Positions 1 through 8,889 of a stretch of 64,000 bases of DNA are shown here, in pieces (positions within the stretch are counted from its first letter, which is position 1; each line of letters begins with the position of its first letter). The DNA lies in assembly GCA_036365515.1 (NCBI GenBank), contig CM070873.1, positions 216,861,376-216,925,375 on the forward strand, in the 5' to 3' direction. The position numbers were made by a program, and so were the translations under genes. The notes under the pieces were generated by a model. The model made no database searches. It worked only from the letters and a program-made list of their open reading frames with translations, and was not told where the DNA came from. This DNA comes from Torymus aiolomorphi. Its lineage: Eukaryota; Arthropoda; Insecta; Hymenoptera; Torymidae.

Positions 1-600
1 GGTCATGCCTTATCACTCGTATACAATTCCGGCTTCAACGCCAGCTGGTTGCATATGAGCGATAGTTGCAACCACTGTTAAAATGCTCGTGCGTACTGTT
101 TGCGTACAGAGGAGAAAAAAAACGAAGCACAAAGAACGAAGCGTGGACATAGAAAACGAAAGACACGCGAAGGCACGGGCACACGTCAACGCGCATGTGC
201 TTGCCTAACCTCTCCCCCTCGACTTACTTTCCACCACAAGAATTTTGTCACTACCATGCCTTATCACTCGTATACAATTCCGGCTTTAAGACCAGCTGTT
301 TGCATATGAGCGACAGATAGAATAAGCGATAAAAACCCGCGCGTACTGTTTGCGTACAGAGGAGAGAACGAAACACATGCACAAATAAAAACTGCGTGTA
401 TGCGCGCGATTCTTTGCTATTGCCCAAAATATATTTATGTTTGTTCCTGCGTTGAGAGAGCAACAGCAAAGAATATGAAATAAAGCGTGTATCCCCGATA
501 TTCGCGCGACTAAGAAATGACGCGAGCGATCGAGTACATGCGTGTACTCACCTAACCTCACACGACTCACTTTCCGCCGCTAGAATTCCTCGTGGAGTCT
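1..600. repeat. Tandem repeat, period about 250 bp, two copies
   Basis: The block beginning ATGCCTTATCACTCGTAT near position 5 recurs near 256, and GCGTACTGTTTGCGTACAG at 91 recurs at 341, giving a period of about 250 bp. The ends of the units (about 185-253 and 530-595) also correspond, although the second unit carries extra sequence. The first copy probably begins before the window. No gene is supported here. Confidence 0.75.
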
Positions 601-920
601 GCTTCACCGTCCTGAGGGCAGCTATGTCTTTATGCGCTTGCGTGCAAATCAATCTCTCTCTTAAATGTGATCGCGTTCAAAGAAAATGACGAAGGCTGAC
701 CGTAGTCGACTTTTCCGTCGTACTGTCGATCATTAATGCCAAGGTCCTTTAATTACTGAGAGGCGAAAGACTGCATGCATCCCGCAGACGGTTGCGCGAG
801 AAACCATAAGTGAAGAGCGAAGGTGCGAGAGCCGGAAGGCGTGCTCGCGAACTAACGAAGTCGCACGCGCGCTCGTTATATTTATATCTTTACTCTCGAT
901 GCCCTCTCTTCGAATTTTCG
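601..920. other. Intergenic, nothing recognised
   Basis: Mixed-composition sequence with several overlapping short open frames, none with recognisable protein features. Confidence 0.5.
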
Positions 921-1060
921 ACCAATCAGCGTATGAGCGGCGCCGGCGGTGCTCTGTCGACAAGTATAAAATGGAGCACGTTGAGTGTAATTGGAAGAAG
1001 TTCCAAAGTCGAGCACCGGATAAGTGACCAAGTTCCCCCGGGCTTATATAGCCGGGAGGG
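921..1060 (+). promoter_or_regulatory. CCAAT and TATA promoter-like stretch with a palindrome
   Basis: A CCAAT pentamer near 921 is followed about 45 bp later by TATAAAA near 964. A near-palindrome built around CTTATATAG lies at about 1037-1057. The spacing resembles an RNA polymerase II core promoter, but no convincing gene follows. It could be the promoter of an unrecognised repeat or LTR. Confidence 0.3.
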
Positions 1061-1473
1061 TCATTCTTCCGCGACGCGATCCCGAACACCACCTAGCGTA
1101 CATCGGCCGAATGCTAGTACAAAAAAGAGGGGGCAGGCGTCATAGCCCCCCTCTGCTTGAAGGAAAGGAAGGGAAGTTACGGTCCATTACAACCCTGTGC
1201 GGATATTCCTCAAATCCTCCACCTGGTGAACCCTTCCTCTTCGGAAAGGTCCTTATGGCGTTGGATGCCGAGGTCGACCAGAGGTTAGGTAGGAATAGGA
1301 GCTGGAGGGAAAGAGAGGATCGAGGGAACGAGCCGTGCGTGAGCACGAGTGGTCAGCCACCCGGGTGTCAGCTTGCCCTGTTCGGGTACGCCACCCCGGC
1401 CGACTCCTATCCTTTCGGGCCTTCCTATTCGGAAGATCCGTCCAGCTCCAGGTGTCGGGGCCGACTGAGAATC

Positions 1474-1672
1474 GGCGCCGCGCGCACCGGCTCTATGTTT
1501 GCCGCTCCGCGAGCCGCCGCGCCGCTGTGCGGTAGTGGGAGCGTATGTTCGGTCGCTGGCTGCTATATTAGCATAGTGCTCTTCCGCCACTGCGCCGCGC
1601 GCGCCGGCTCTCTGCTTGCCGCTCCGCGAGACGCCGCGCGGTGGTGGGAGCATATGGCCGGCCGCTTGTACG
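1474..1672. repeat. GC-rich tandem duplication, period about 117 bp
   Basis: GCCGCGCGC followed by CCGGCTCT and TTGCCGCTCCGCGAG occurs at about 1477 and again at about 1594. The two units are similar along most of their length. This duplication explains the long overlapping open frames at 1024-1746, which I do not regard as a gene. Confidence 0.7.
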
Positions 1673-1789
1673 AGGCCATTTTTTATAATTTTCTTATAAA
1701 CTGTTTGTATATGGGGCTGTCAAATTTGGAAGCAGCAATTGGATGACACTTCGAAAAATAGGGCATATGCCTAGGTTCAGATAAGTATA

Positions 1790-2256
1790 GAATTTTCGAA
1801 AACCGGTGGTGGGGGTAGAAATTTTGGTTTTTCGCTTATATCTCGAGAAGGAGTGCTCGGATCGAAAAACGGACGAAATTTTGGGGGTCTATTAATAGGG
1901 GGGATCTACTTTTAATATACTATCGAATGAGGTTGGTGGAATTTTCGAAAATTGGTGGTGGGAGTAGAAATTTTGGTTTTTTGCTTATAACTCGAGAAGG
2001 AGTGCTCGGATCGAAAAACGGACGAAATTTTGGGGGTGTAAAAATGGGGGGACATACTTTTAATATACTATCGAATGACGTTGGCGGAATTTTCGAAAAC
2101 CGGTGGTGGGGGTAGAAATTTTGGTTTTTTGCTTATAACTCGAGAAGGAGCGCTCGGATCGACAAACGGACGAAATTTTGGGGCTGTAACAATAGGGAGG
2201 ACATACTTTTAATATACTATCGAACGACGTTGACGGAATTTTCGAAAACCGGAGGG
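1790..2256. repeat. Minisatellite, 149-bp unit, three copies plus a partial one
   Basis: AATTTTCGAAAA starts at 1791, 1940, 2089 and 2237, so the period is 148-149 bp. Each unit contains AGAAATTTTGGTTTTT, CTCGAGAAGGAG and TTTTAATATACTATCGAA. Units differ by a few substitutions. The fourth copy breaks off after about 20 bp. Confidence 0.9.
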
Positions 2257-2375
2257 GTTATAAACAGTTTCAAATATTTATAAGTAGATAATCTATCAAG
2301 CCGCTGCCCGCCGCCGGCCGCTCGCCGCCTGCCGCTCGCCGCTGACGATTCTAGAGTCACATGGAGTCACCGGTC

Positions 2376-2457
2376 TGGAGTCAGTATATTTTCTGCGGTC
2401 AAAAAGCTGACCGCAGTTCTGCAGTCGGGCTTGACTGCAGAAAGCATACTGACTCCA
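2376..2457. repeat. Nested hairpins inside an inverted repeat
   Basis: TGGAGTCAGTAT (2376-2387) pairs with ATACTGACTCCA (2446-2457). Between them lie two separate perfect 8-bp hairpins: CTGCGGTC/GACCGCAG (2393-2416) and CTGCAGTC/GACTGCAG (2419-2440). The outer arm then recurs as direct GACTCCAGAACCGCC repeats at about 2451-2500. The element is unassigned. Confidence 0.85.
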
Positions 2458-2519
2458 GAACCGCCTTGACTCCAGAACCGCCTGACTCCAGAACCGCCAT
2501 AGCTTATCTACTAATAATC

Positions 2520-4311
2520 TTCGTAGTTTCTTATTTAGATATCAGGACGCATCCAATAAGTAGTCTAGGTGTTCGCGATAGCCGACGACACTGTCTAGAG
2601 GTGGTGCGTTCTGTAAATTTTTGCCTCTAGGTGTTAGAACCCATCGAATGTGTAGTCTAGGTGTTCGGGGTGGCCAATGATGGAGTCTAGATGGTGCGCT
2701 CTGTAGTTTTTGGCTTCTAGCTGTCGAACCGCATCCAACGTTTGATGTAGGTGTTCGGGGTAGCCGAAGGATTTTGCCTCTAGGTGTTGAAACTCATCAA
2801 ATATGTGGTCTAGGTACCCTGAGTGGCCGATGATGGAGTCTAGGTTATGCGCTCCGTATTTTTTTGCGTCTAGGTGTTGGAATGCATTCAATGCGTGGTC
2901 GAAGTGGTCGGGATAGCCTGTGATGGTGTCTAGGTGATGCGCTCCGTAGTTTTCATTGCCCTCCACGTTTTTCGATACATTCCAACACCCAAAAACAAAA
3001 TACTATGAAGCGCGCCACCTAGACTTCGTCACCGGCCACTCCGAAAACCTAGACCCCGCATTCGATGCATTCTAATATCTAGAGACAACAGACTACGGAG
3101 CGCACCACCTCGACTTCACCATCGGTCACCCCGAACACCTAGACCACTCATTCGATGCATTTCGATATCGCCCCTATAGCACCCAATATTGGAGCAACAT
3201 TGCTCCAACATTGCTTTGTCATATTCTCTATATTCGCCAATATTCCCTCAACACTTTTATATATGGATGCTATATGGGAGCAATGTTGCTGCAATCCGTG
3301 ATTTCCGTTTCACCATTGCTTTTTTAAAATGATGGGTCAAGCTCTCTGTCATAGCAATATTGCAGCAATATTTAGCCAATTTTAGCATCACGAAAGGAAT
3401 ATTAATTTTATAATTATATTTTTCTGCTGATTTTTCTGACGATTTAGCAATATTGCAAGAATATTTGTACAATATATATAAACACTGGAAGAATGTTCCC
3501 GTTTGGCCACTGATTGTTGGAGTAATATTGCCTCAATTTCCAAAATACATTAGTGAATTTCCCCTTAAGGGGAATGACGCGAATATGTCAAAGAAACATT
3601 GAGGAAATATTGCTCCAACAATCAGTGGACAAACGGGAACATTCTTCCAGTGTTCATATATATTGTACAAATATTCTTGCAATATTGCAAAGTCATCAGA
3701 AAAACCAGCATAAAAATATAATTTTAAAAATAATATTCCTTTCGTGTTGAAAAATATTGGCTCAAAATTGCTATAACAGAGAGCCTGACTCATCATTTTA
3801 AAAAAGCAATGGTGAAACGGAAATCACGGATTGCAGCAACATTGCTCCCATATAGCATCTATATATAAAAGTGTTGAAGGAATATTGGCGAATATGGGGA
3901 ATATGACAAAGCAATATTGGAGCAATGTTGCTCCAATATTGGGTGCTATAGGGACTATTAGACGTAAAAACCTACGGAGCGCACGACCTAGATTCCATCA
4001 TCGGCTACCCCAATGACCTAGAACACGCATTCGATGCGTTCCAACACATAGAGGCAAAAAACTATGGAGCTCATCACCTCGACTTCACCATCGGTCACCC
4101 CGAACACCTAGACCACGCATTCGATGCATTTCGATATCTAGACGTAAAAACTACGGAGCACACCACCTAGACTCCATCATCGGCTACCCCAATGACCTAG
4201 ACCAGGCATTCGATGCGTTCCAACACCCAGAGGCAAAAAACCATGGAGCGCAGCACCTACAATCCACCATCGGCCAACCCGCACACCTAAACCACGAATT
4301 AGATGCATTTA
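2520..4311. repeat. 90-bp satellite arranged in inverted arms
   Basis: Units of about 90 bp read in reverse orientation from about 2560 to 2970 and forward from about 2990 to 4310, so the block is foldback-like around about 2980. Marker motifs are CATCGGCTACCCC, CATTCGATGC and TAGAGGCAAAAA; successive markers at 4001, 4091, 4180 and 4270 give the period. The arms can be read as repeated peptides of about 30 residues, but units are diverged and no start context is convincing. A MITE (3172-3953) sits in the right arm and a mariner (4312) cuts its end. Confidence 0.8.
3172..3953. mobile_element. Foldback MITE with CCCTATAGCACCC ends
   Basis: The ends CCCTATAGCACCCAATATT and its complement frame about 780 bp whose two halves are near-complete inverted copies meeting near 3560. 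It interrupts the 90-bp satellite: flanks matching one unit lie on each side. A target-site duplication is not clear. Open frames inside are products of the symmetry, not genes. Confidence 0.85.
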
Positions 4312-5596
4312 TTGGGTATACAAATAAGTTTCCGCCGTTTTCAAGAGATGGCTTCCCCGACAATGTTACTTTGAAATCGTCAGATGTAAAATGTCACATA
4401 GAAAGTTTGGACACCTGGCAACAATATAACCTTAAAATACTATTGACTTTGTATTGGCAGTATACATTTTTTTTGTTCGAAAATGTCGAGTTTTGTACCG
4501 AATAAGCGTCATTTGCGGGAAGTTTTGATTTATTTATTTCATTTAAAGAAATCTGCTGCTGAGACGCATCGGTCGCTTGTAGAAGTTTACGGTGATGCTG
4601 CTTTAAGTGAGAGAAGTTGTCGTGAGTGGTTTCAAAAGTTTAAAAACGGCGAGTTTGACGTGGAAGATAAAGAACGCGAAGGAAGGCCAGTCAAGTTTGA
4701 AGACGCTGAGTTAGAGGCATTATTAGACCAAGACTCATGCCAAACTGAAGAGCAGCTCGCAGAAAGCTTGGGAGTGACTCAACAAGCGATTTTACACCGT
4801 CTCAAGACCGTTGGTATGGTACAAAAGCAAGGAAATTCGGTTCCGCATGAACTGAAACCCAGAGACGTCGAGCGCCGTCTTTTCACGTGCGAACAACTTC
4901 TCCAAAGACAAAGTCGAAATGGTTTTTTGCATCGAATAGTGACGGGGGATGAAAAGTTGATCTACTACGACAACCCAAAGCGTAGGAAATCATGGGGTAA
5001 GCCCGGCCATGTACCAACTTCAACGGCCAAACTGAATATTTATGGCAAAAAGTTAATGTTGTGCATTTGGTAGGATCAGCTCGGAGTAATCTATTACGAG
5101 CTACTCCAGCCTAACGAAACTATCACTAGAGAACGTTATCAACAGCAACTGTTGCAATTGAGCAGAGAATTGAAGCTTAAACGCCCTCAATATGCCAAAA
5201 GACATGACAAAGTGATTTTTCAGCACGACAACGCTCGGCCACATGTTGCAAAAGTCGTCAAGGATACTTGGAAGCTTTACAATGGGATGTCTTACCCCAC
5301 CCGCCGTATTCACCAGACATTGCTCCTTCGGACTACCACTTGTTCCGGTCAATGACTCACGCCCTGGTCAAGCAGCACTTCACTTCTTACGAAAAAGTCA
5401 AAAATTGGGTCGATTCATGGGTAGCCTCAAAAGATGAAGAGTTTTTTCGACGTGGCATCCGAATGCTGCCAGAAAGATGGCAAAAAGTAGTAGCCAATGA
5501 GGGACAATATTTTGAATAAAATGTAACGTATATTTTTTTTTACAATAAATTGATAATTTTTATAAAAAAAAGTCGGAAACTTATTTGTATTTACAA
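4312..5596 (+). mobile_element. mariner (Tc1/mariner, D34D-type) transposon, decayed
   Basis: The element is 1285 bp, the usual mariner size. Imperfect inverted ends begin TTG and share ACAAATAAGTTTCCG. TA is present at both flanks (4310-4311 and 5597-5598), the expected target duplication. It inserted at the end of the 90-bp satellite. One transposase gene inside has two breaks. Confidence 0.93.
4483..5519 (+). pseudogene. mariner transposase, broken
   Basis: The frame opens at ATG 4483 with the paired helix-turn-helix region of mariner transposases (residues about 1-115). Catalytic-core motifs follow: VTGDEK (first Asp), HDNARPH (second Asp) and SPDIAPSDYHLF (third Asp, D34D spacing class). 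A TAG at 5071-5073 replaces a Trp codon in the conserved WDQ region. A one-base loss near 5262-5268 moves the rest of the core to another frame, which then runs to the stop at 5517-5519. The family length of about 345 codons fits the span. As it stands no active transposase can be made. Confidence 0.93.
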
Positions 5597-6511
5597 TATA
5601 ACGAAAAAATGACACGTACCTTATCCGGAAAATATCACGGCGTTATACCGGCCCGGATAAGGCTAATTGTAAGTGAGTTTATCGTACGGCAGAAACGCAA
5701 GTACCTTAAAATAAAAGTGTGATACCTACGGCACGCCGTATTTCATTTCTACCGGGTTGTAGACTTCCGCGCTGATTAGTTGAGCTTTACAAAACAACCA
5801 ATCAGTGGGGAAGTATTCGAGTAGTAAACTCACACCGCATAGAGCTCCTAGAAGTTGACAATACAAGAAATCATCAAATATTATTATATGATTCGATTGC
5901 ACGTAAAAAATGATTAATAAAAATGCAAAGTAGACGTTTGCGCGTGTTTTCGTTTTTTAGATAATAAAAAAAACGTTCGGGTGCTAGAAAAATTAAAAGT
6001 TTTAATTTTATCATAAAAAAATTGATAATGCGACAATTGTTTCAATGGTAATTTATAGTTTTCAATACGCGTAAACGTCAATTTACACGAGCTGAGGACT
6101 GTCCAAGTTTTTTCCTCCCTTGGTGCGTAATATACTATTTCGACACTCCCGTGCGCAAAGCTCGATTTCCCGCACGCTCGGCAAAAAGCGTGTGCTCGAA
6201 ATCGAACTTTCCACACGTCGTATCAAAAAGTTCTGTACGATACATGTGTGGGAAAGAGATTCTCATCTCTGTAATGTATCTTGAGACTGTAATGTATCTT
6301 GAGCGAGACAATAATGAGAGTAGACGGAGATAATTAATAAGATGTTTCTTATAAAAGGAATCGGTTGTACTTTACATATGGGCAAGACACATCCGCTCGG
6401 GATCGTGGTCTACGCAAGACTGACACGGCGGGGCTTTGGTTCATCTGATACATATCACGGTCGTCGGTAATACAGTTACCTATACTACAGAGACGAAAAT
6501 CTGCTTTTCAT
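5597..6511. other. Non-coding interval with hairpins and repeat fragments
   Basis: No gene is supported. CCTTATCCGG (5619) pairs with CCGGATAAGG (5653-5662). CGCTGATTAG and CCAATCAGTG form another inverted pair at about 5770-5815. A dispersed repeat lies at 5855-6065. A stretch with GCGTAATATACTATT at about 6125 resembles palindromic sequences at 7601-7735 and 8555-8718. Confidence 0.5.
5855..6065 (+). repeat. Dispersed repeat, partner of 12270-12490
   Basis: About 200 bp here, including GCAAAGTAGACGTTTGCGCG and AACGTTCGGGTGCTAGAAAA, is closely matched in inverted orientation at 12270-12490. The pair belongs to an unassigned repeat family and brackets 6.2 kb of other elements. Confidence 0.85.
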
Positions 6512-7593
6512 CATACCCCGGCCGAAAGTTCATCAAAACATGCACGTTTTGCGGCAGGGAAGTTGCATATTAGTCACGCCCTACTGAAAAAACCCTTGTG
6601 TGAACCCAAATGTGTACCCACATGGGTTCTTACAAGAGTTCCCATAAGCGTTTTCCAATGAGTTCCCACGTGGTTTCCCACATGGGAAACCATCTGGCTA
6701 ATTGACTGGGGATCCCATGTGGGGACCTGTATGGGATCCCCGAAGAGTTGATGAAAATTAGTTTGCACACAATTTATTTAAATTATGTATTGTTTAGTAA
6801 TGCATTAAATATTGTATAATAAATTTTCGGATACCATTTTATGCTTTATTAGATAACAAATTTTTAGTTCCCATTGTAAAGGGGATATCAAAAACAAGGC
6901 AAGCCTTGTAATTCGGACTCTTCGTAAAGAGTCATTTGCACGTTTGAATTACACGGCATATATAATCTCGGCCATCCCGTGTATCCACAGAAAGCACTAC
7001 CGAAGCGCAGCATAGCGGCAACAAAGGAGAACTTGTGATAGGCGGCTCTCGGTAAAGAAGCTTCGGCTATTTATCCGCTATGTGGCGCTTCGGTAGTGCT
7101 TTCTGTGGATGCACGGGATGGCCGAGAGTATATAAGCCGTGTAATTCAAACGTGCAAATGACTCTTTACGAAGAGTCCGAATTACAAGGCTTGCCTTGTT
7201 TTTGATATCCCCTTTACAATGGGAACTAAAAATTTGTTATCTAATAAAGCATAAAATGGTATCCGAAAATTTATTATTATACAATATTTAAGGCATGACT
7301 AAATAATACTTAATTTAAATAAATTGTGTGCAAACTAATTTTCATCAACTCTCCGGGGATCCCATACAGGTCCCCACATGGGATCCCTAGTCAATTAGCC
7401 AGATGGTTTCCCATGTGGGAAACCACATGGGAACTCATTGGGAAACGCTTATGGGAACTCTTGTAAGAACCCATGTGGGTTCACACAAGGGTTTTTTGAG
7501 TAGGGCGTGTTTTCAGTATATGACGTGACTATAACCTGCAATTTCCCGGCCGCAAAATGTGCATGTTTTGGCGAACTTTCGAGCCAGGGTATG
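6512..7593. repeat. Outer palindrome flanking a foldback element
   Basis: Sequence from CATACCCCGGCC (6512) to about 6575 is an imperfect inverted copy of about 7510-7593, ending GCCAGGGTATG. It lies outside the CCCTACTGAAAA ends of the inner foldback element. Either a palindromic element was split at its centre by that insertion or the two are one composite. Confidence 0.65.
6576..7509. mobile_element. Foldback element F1 (CCCTACTGAAAA ends, palindrome-array arms)
   Basis: Arms of about 440 bp are near-perfect inverted copies around a short centre near 7035-7060. The ends are CGCCCTACTGAAAA and its complement. The outer arm is packed with short palindromes such as CCCACATGGG and GGATCCCATG. 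The inner arm carries GATATCAAAAACAAGG, GACTCTTCGTAAAGAG and GCTTCGGTAGTGC. No coding capacity is seen. It shares its terminal motif with the element at 37508-37948 and its inner core with the element at 8901-10080. Confidence 0.9.
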
Positions 7594-7600
7594 AAGAAAA

Positions 7601-7735
7601 ATAGTATACGCACCTCGACCGGAAAATAGAATGTCATATTCGCGTGTCTGCCGTCCTCCTCGGCTTCGCCTCGGACGGCAACCTACACGCGAATGTAATA
7701 TCCTACTTCCCGGCCTAGGTACGTAATATACTATT
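7601..7735. repeat. Palindromic hairpin element
   Basis: ATAGTATACGCACCTCG and CTAGGTACGTAATATACTAT form the outer arms. ATTCGCGTGT and ACACGCGAAT are inner arms around a GC-rich tip (CCTCGGCTTCGCCTCGG). No gene; family unassigned. Confidence 0.7.
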
Positions 7736-7918
7736 CCCGCACTGGTAGTGTAATGTACAATTCCCGCCCGCTGCTCGCCGTAGCGGGCGGTAAAAATCGA
7801 ATAACGCCCGCTATCGTTTTTGAATGGAGTTTTCAAGATTGTTTAAAAATCGATATTTTGAAAAAATAACAAATATGAAAGCTAAAAATATTTAATACAA
7901 TCTTGGTTCTTGAGTTAA

Positions 7919-8478
7919 GGGGGTTCATCCGACGAGGAACGTATCAAGAATCAATGTCACCCCGCACCGCGCGCACAGATTTACTCGCATGGTGCCCCCA
8001 CAGCCCACTCCCGCAGTCGGAGCGCGTGTTTATACGGGACTGGCACACACACATAGCTTCGTGCCGTCTGTGAGCGCGAACACAGAGCGGTGCTCGTGCT
8101 CGCCTGTGTATACCCCCACCGCGCCTGCGCGTGCGGCCGTACACCTAAAATTCCATACTTTTAACTACAATATCTTAAAAACGGTGAAGCTAGGATCTCT
8201 GAACTTTTAATATGTTATTCTAATTATTGATGTTAATAATATATTAGTTATAAAGACAAACGCCAAATGTATCTTCGAAGTTATAGATTGTAACGATCTT
8301 TAGCGCGTACGCGTCCCATAAGACGCCATGTTAAAATGTTCAACTTTGCCGTTTAATATCTTGATAATGGTGAAGCTAGGCTCTTTTTTTTAAGGATATG
8401 ATATAGATAATGATGTCGCGTACGTGTGACGAACGTTTCGAAGACTTTCCAAATAAACTCAAAATCAGATGAACCCCC
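7919..8478. mobile_element. MITE flanked by TTAA (piggyBac-type target site)
   Basis: The ends are GGGGGTTCATC and GATGAACCCCC, flanked by TTAA at 7915-7918 and 8479-8482. TTAA duplication is the hallmark of piggyBac-superfamily insertion, but the 560-bp interior encodes no transposase. The interior holds two related segments around GGTGAAGCTAGG (about 8185 and 8368). Confidence 0.75.
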
Positions 8479-8554
8479 TTAAAAGCAATTCACGTTAGCC
8501 ACACTTTAGTAAATTGAAAAAAACGCAAAAATTTATACTTGCGGTAAAAAAAAT

Positions 8555-8718
8555 ATGGTGTATACCGAGGGCTAAGTGGGTTTTTTGACCTCGTGTGGTT
8601 GCAGTACGAGTCGAAGGTCAGCTAGCACGAGCCGAAGGCGAGTGCGTTTGCGAACCGAAGACGCACCACACTCGGTCTAAAAAAATCCACTTTACGCCCT
8701 TGGCACACAATATACTAT
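8555..8718. repeat. Palindromic hairpin element
   Basis: GTGTATACCGAGGGC with GTGGGTTTTTTGACC is repeated as an inverted copy ending CCCTTGGCACACAATATAC. The tip is rich in CGAAGG and CGAACC motifs. Similar in plan to 7601-7735 and to 61369-61480. Confidence 0.7.
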
Positions 8719-8889
8719 TATCATAGGCCAATTATTTATGCAATAAAAAAAGTTTCAAATTCTCAGTCACGCAATGACTCGTTAACTCGTACTCACGTAT
8801 TTGACCATGCGCATGCGCGGGAATCGAGAGTTAGAAACTGCGGTCCTTGACTAGAAATAATATTCCTCTTGTTACCGACTCTTTAATAC

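Noticed and set aside
1024..1746. 240-residue open frame in GC-rich sequence
   Set aside because: Overlaps other long frames on both strands, spans a 117-bp tandem duplication and shows no domain; GC-rich DNA gives chance frames.
2634..2966. 110-residue repeated-peptide frame on the minus strand
   Set aside because: It is a direct reading of the 90-bp satellite; no start context or conserved domain.
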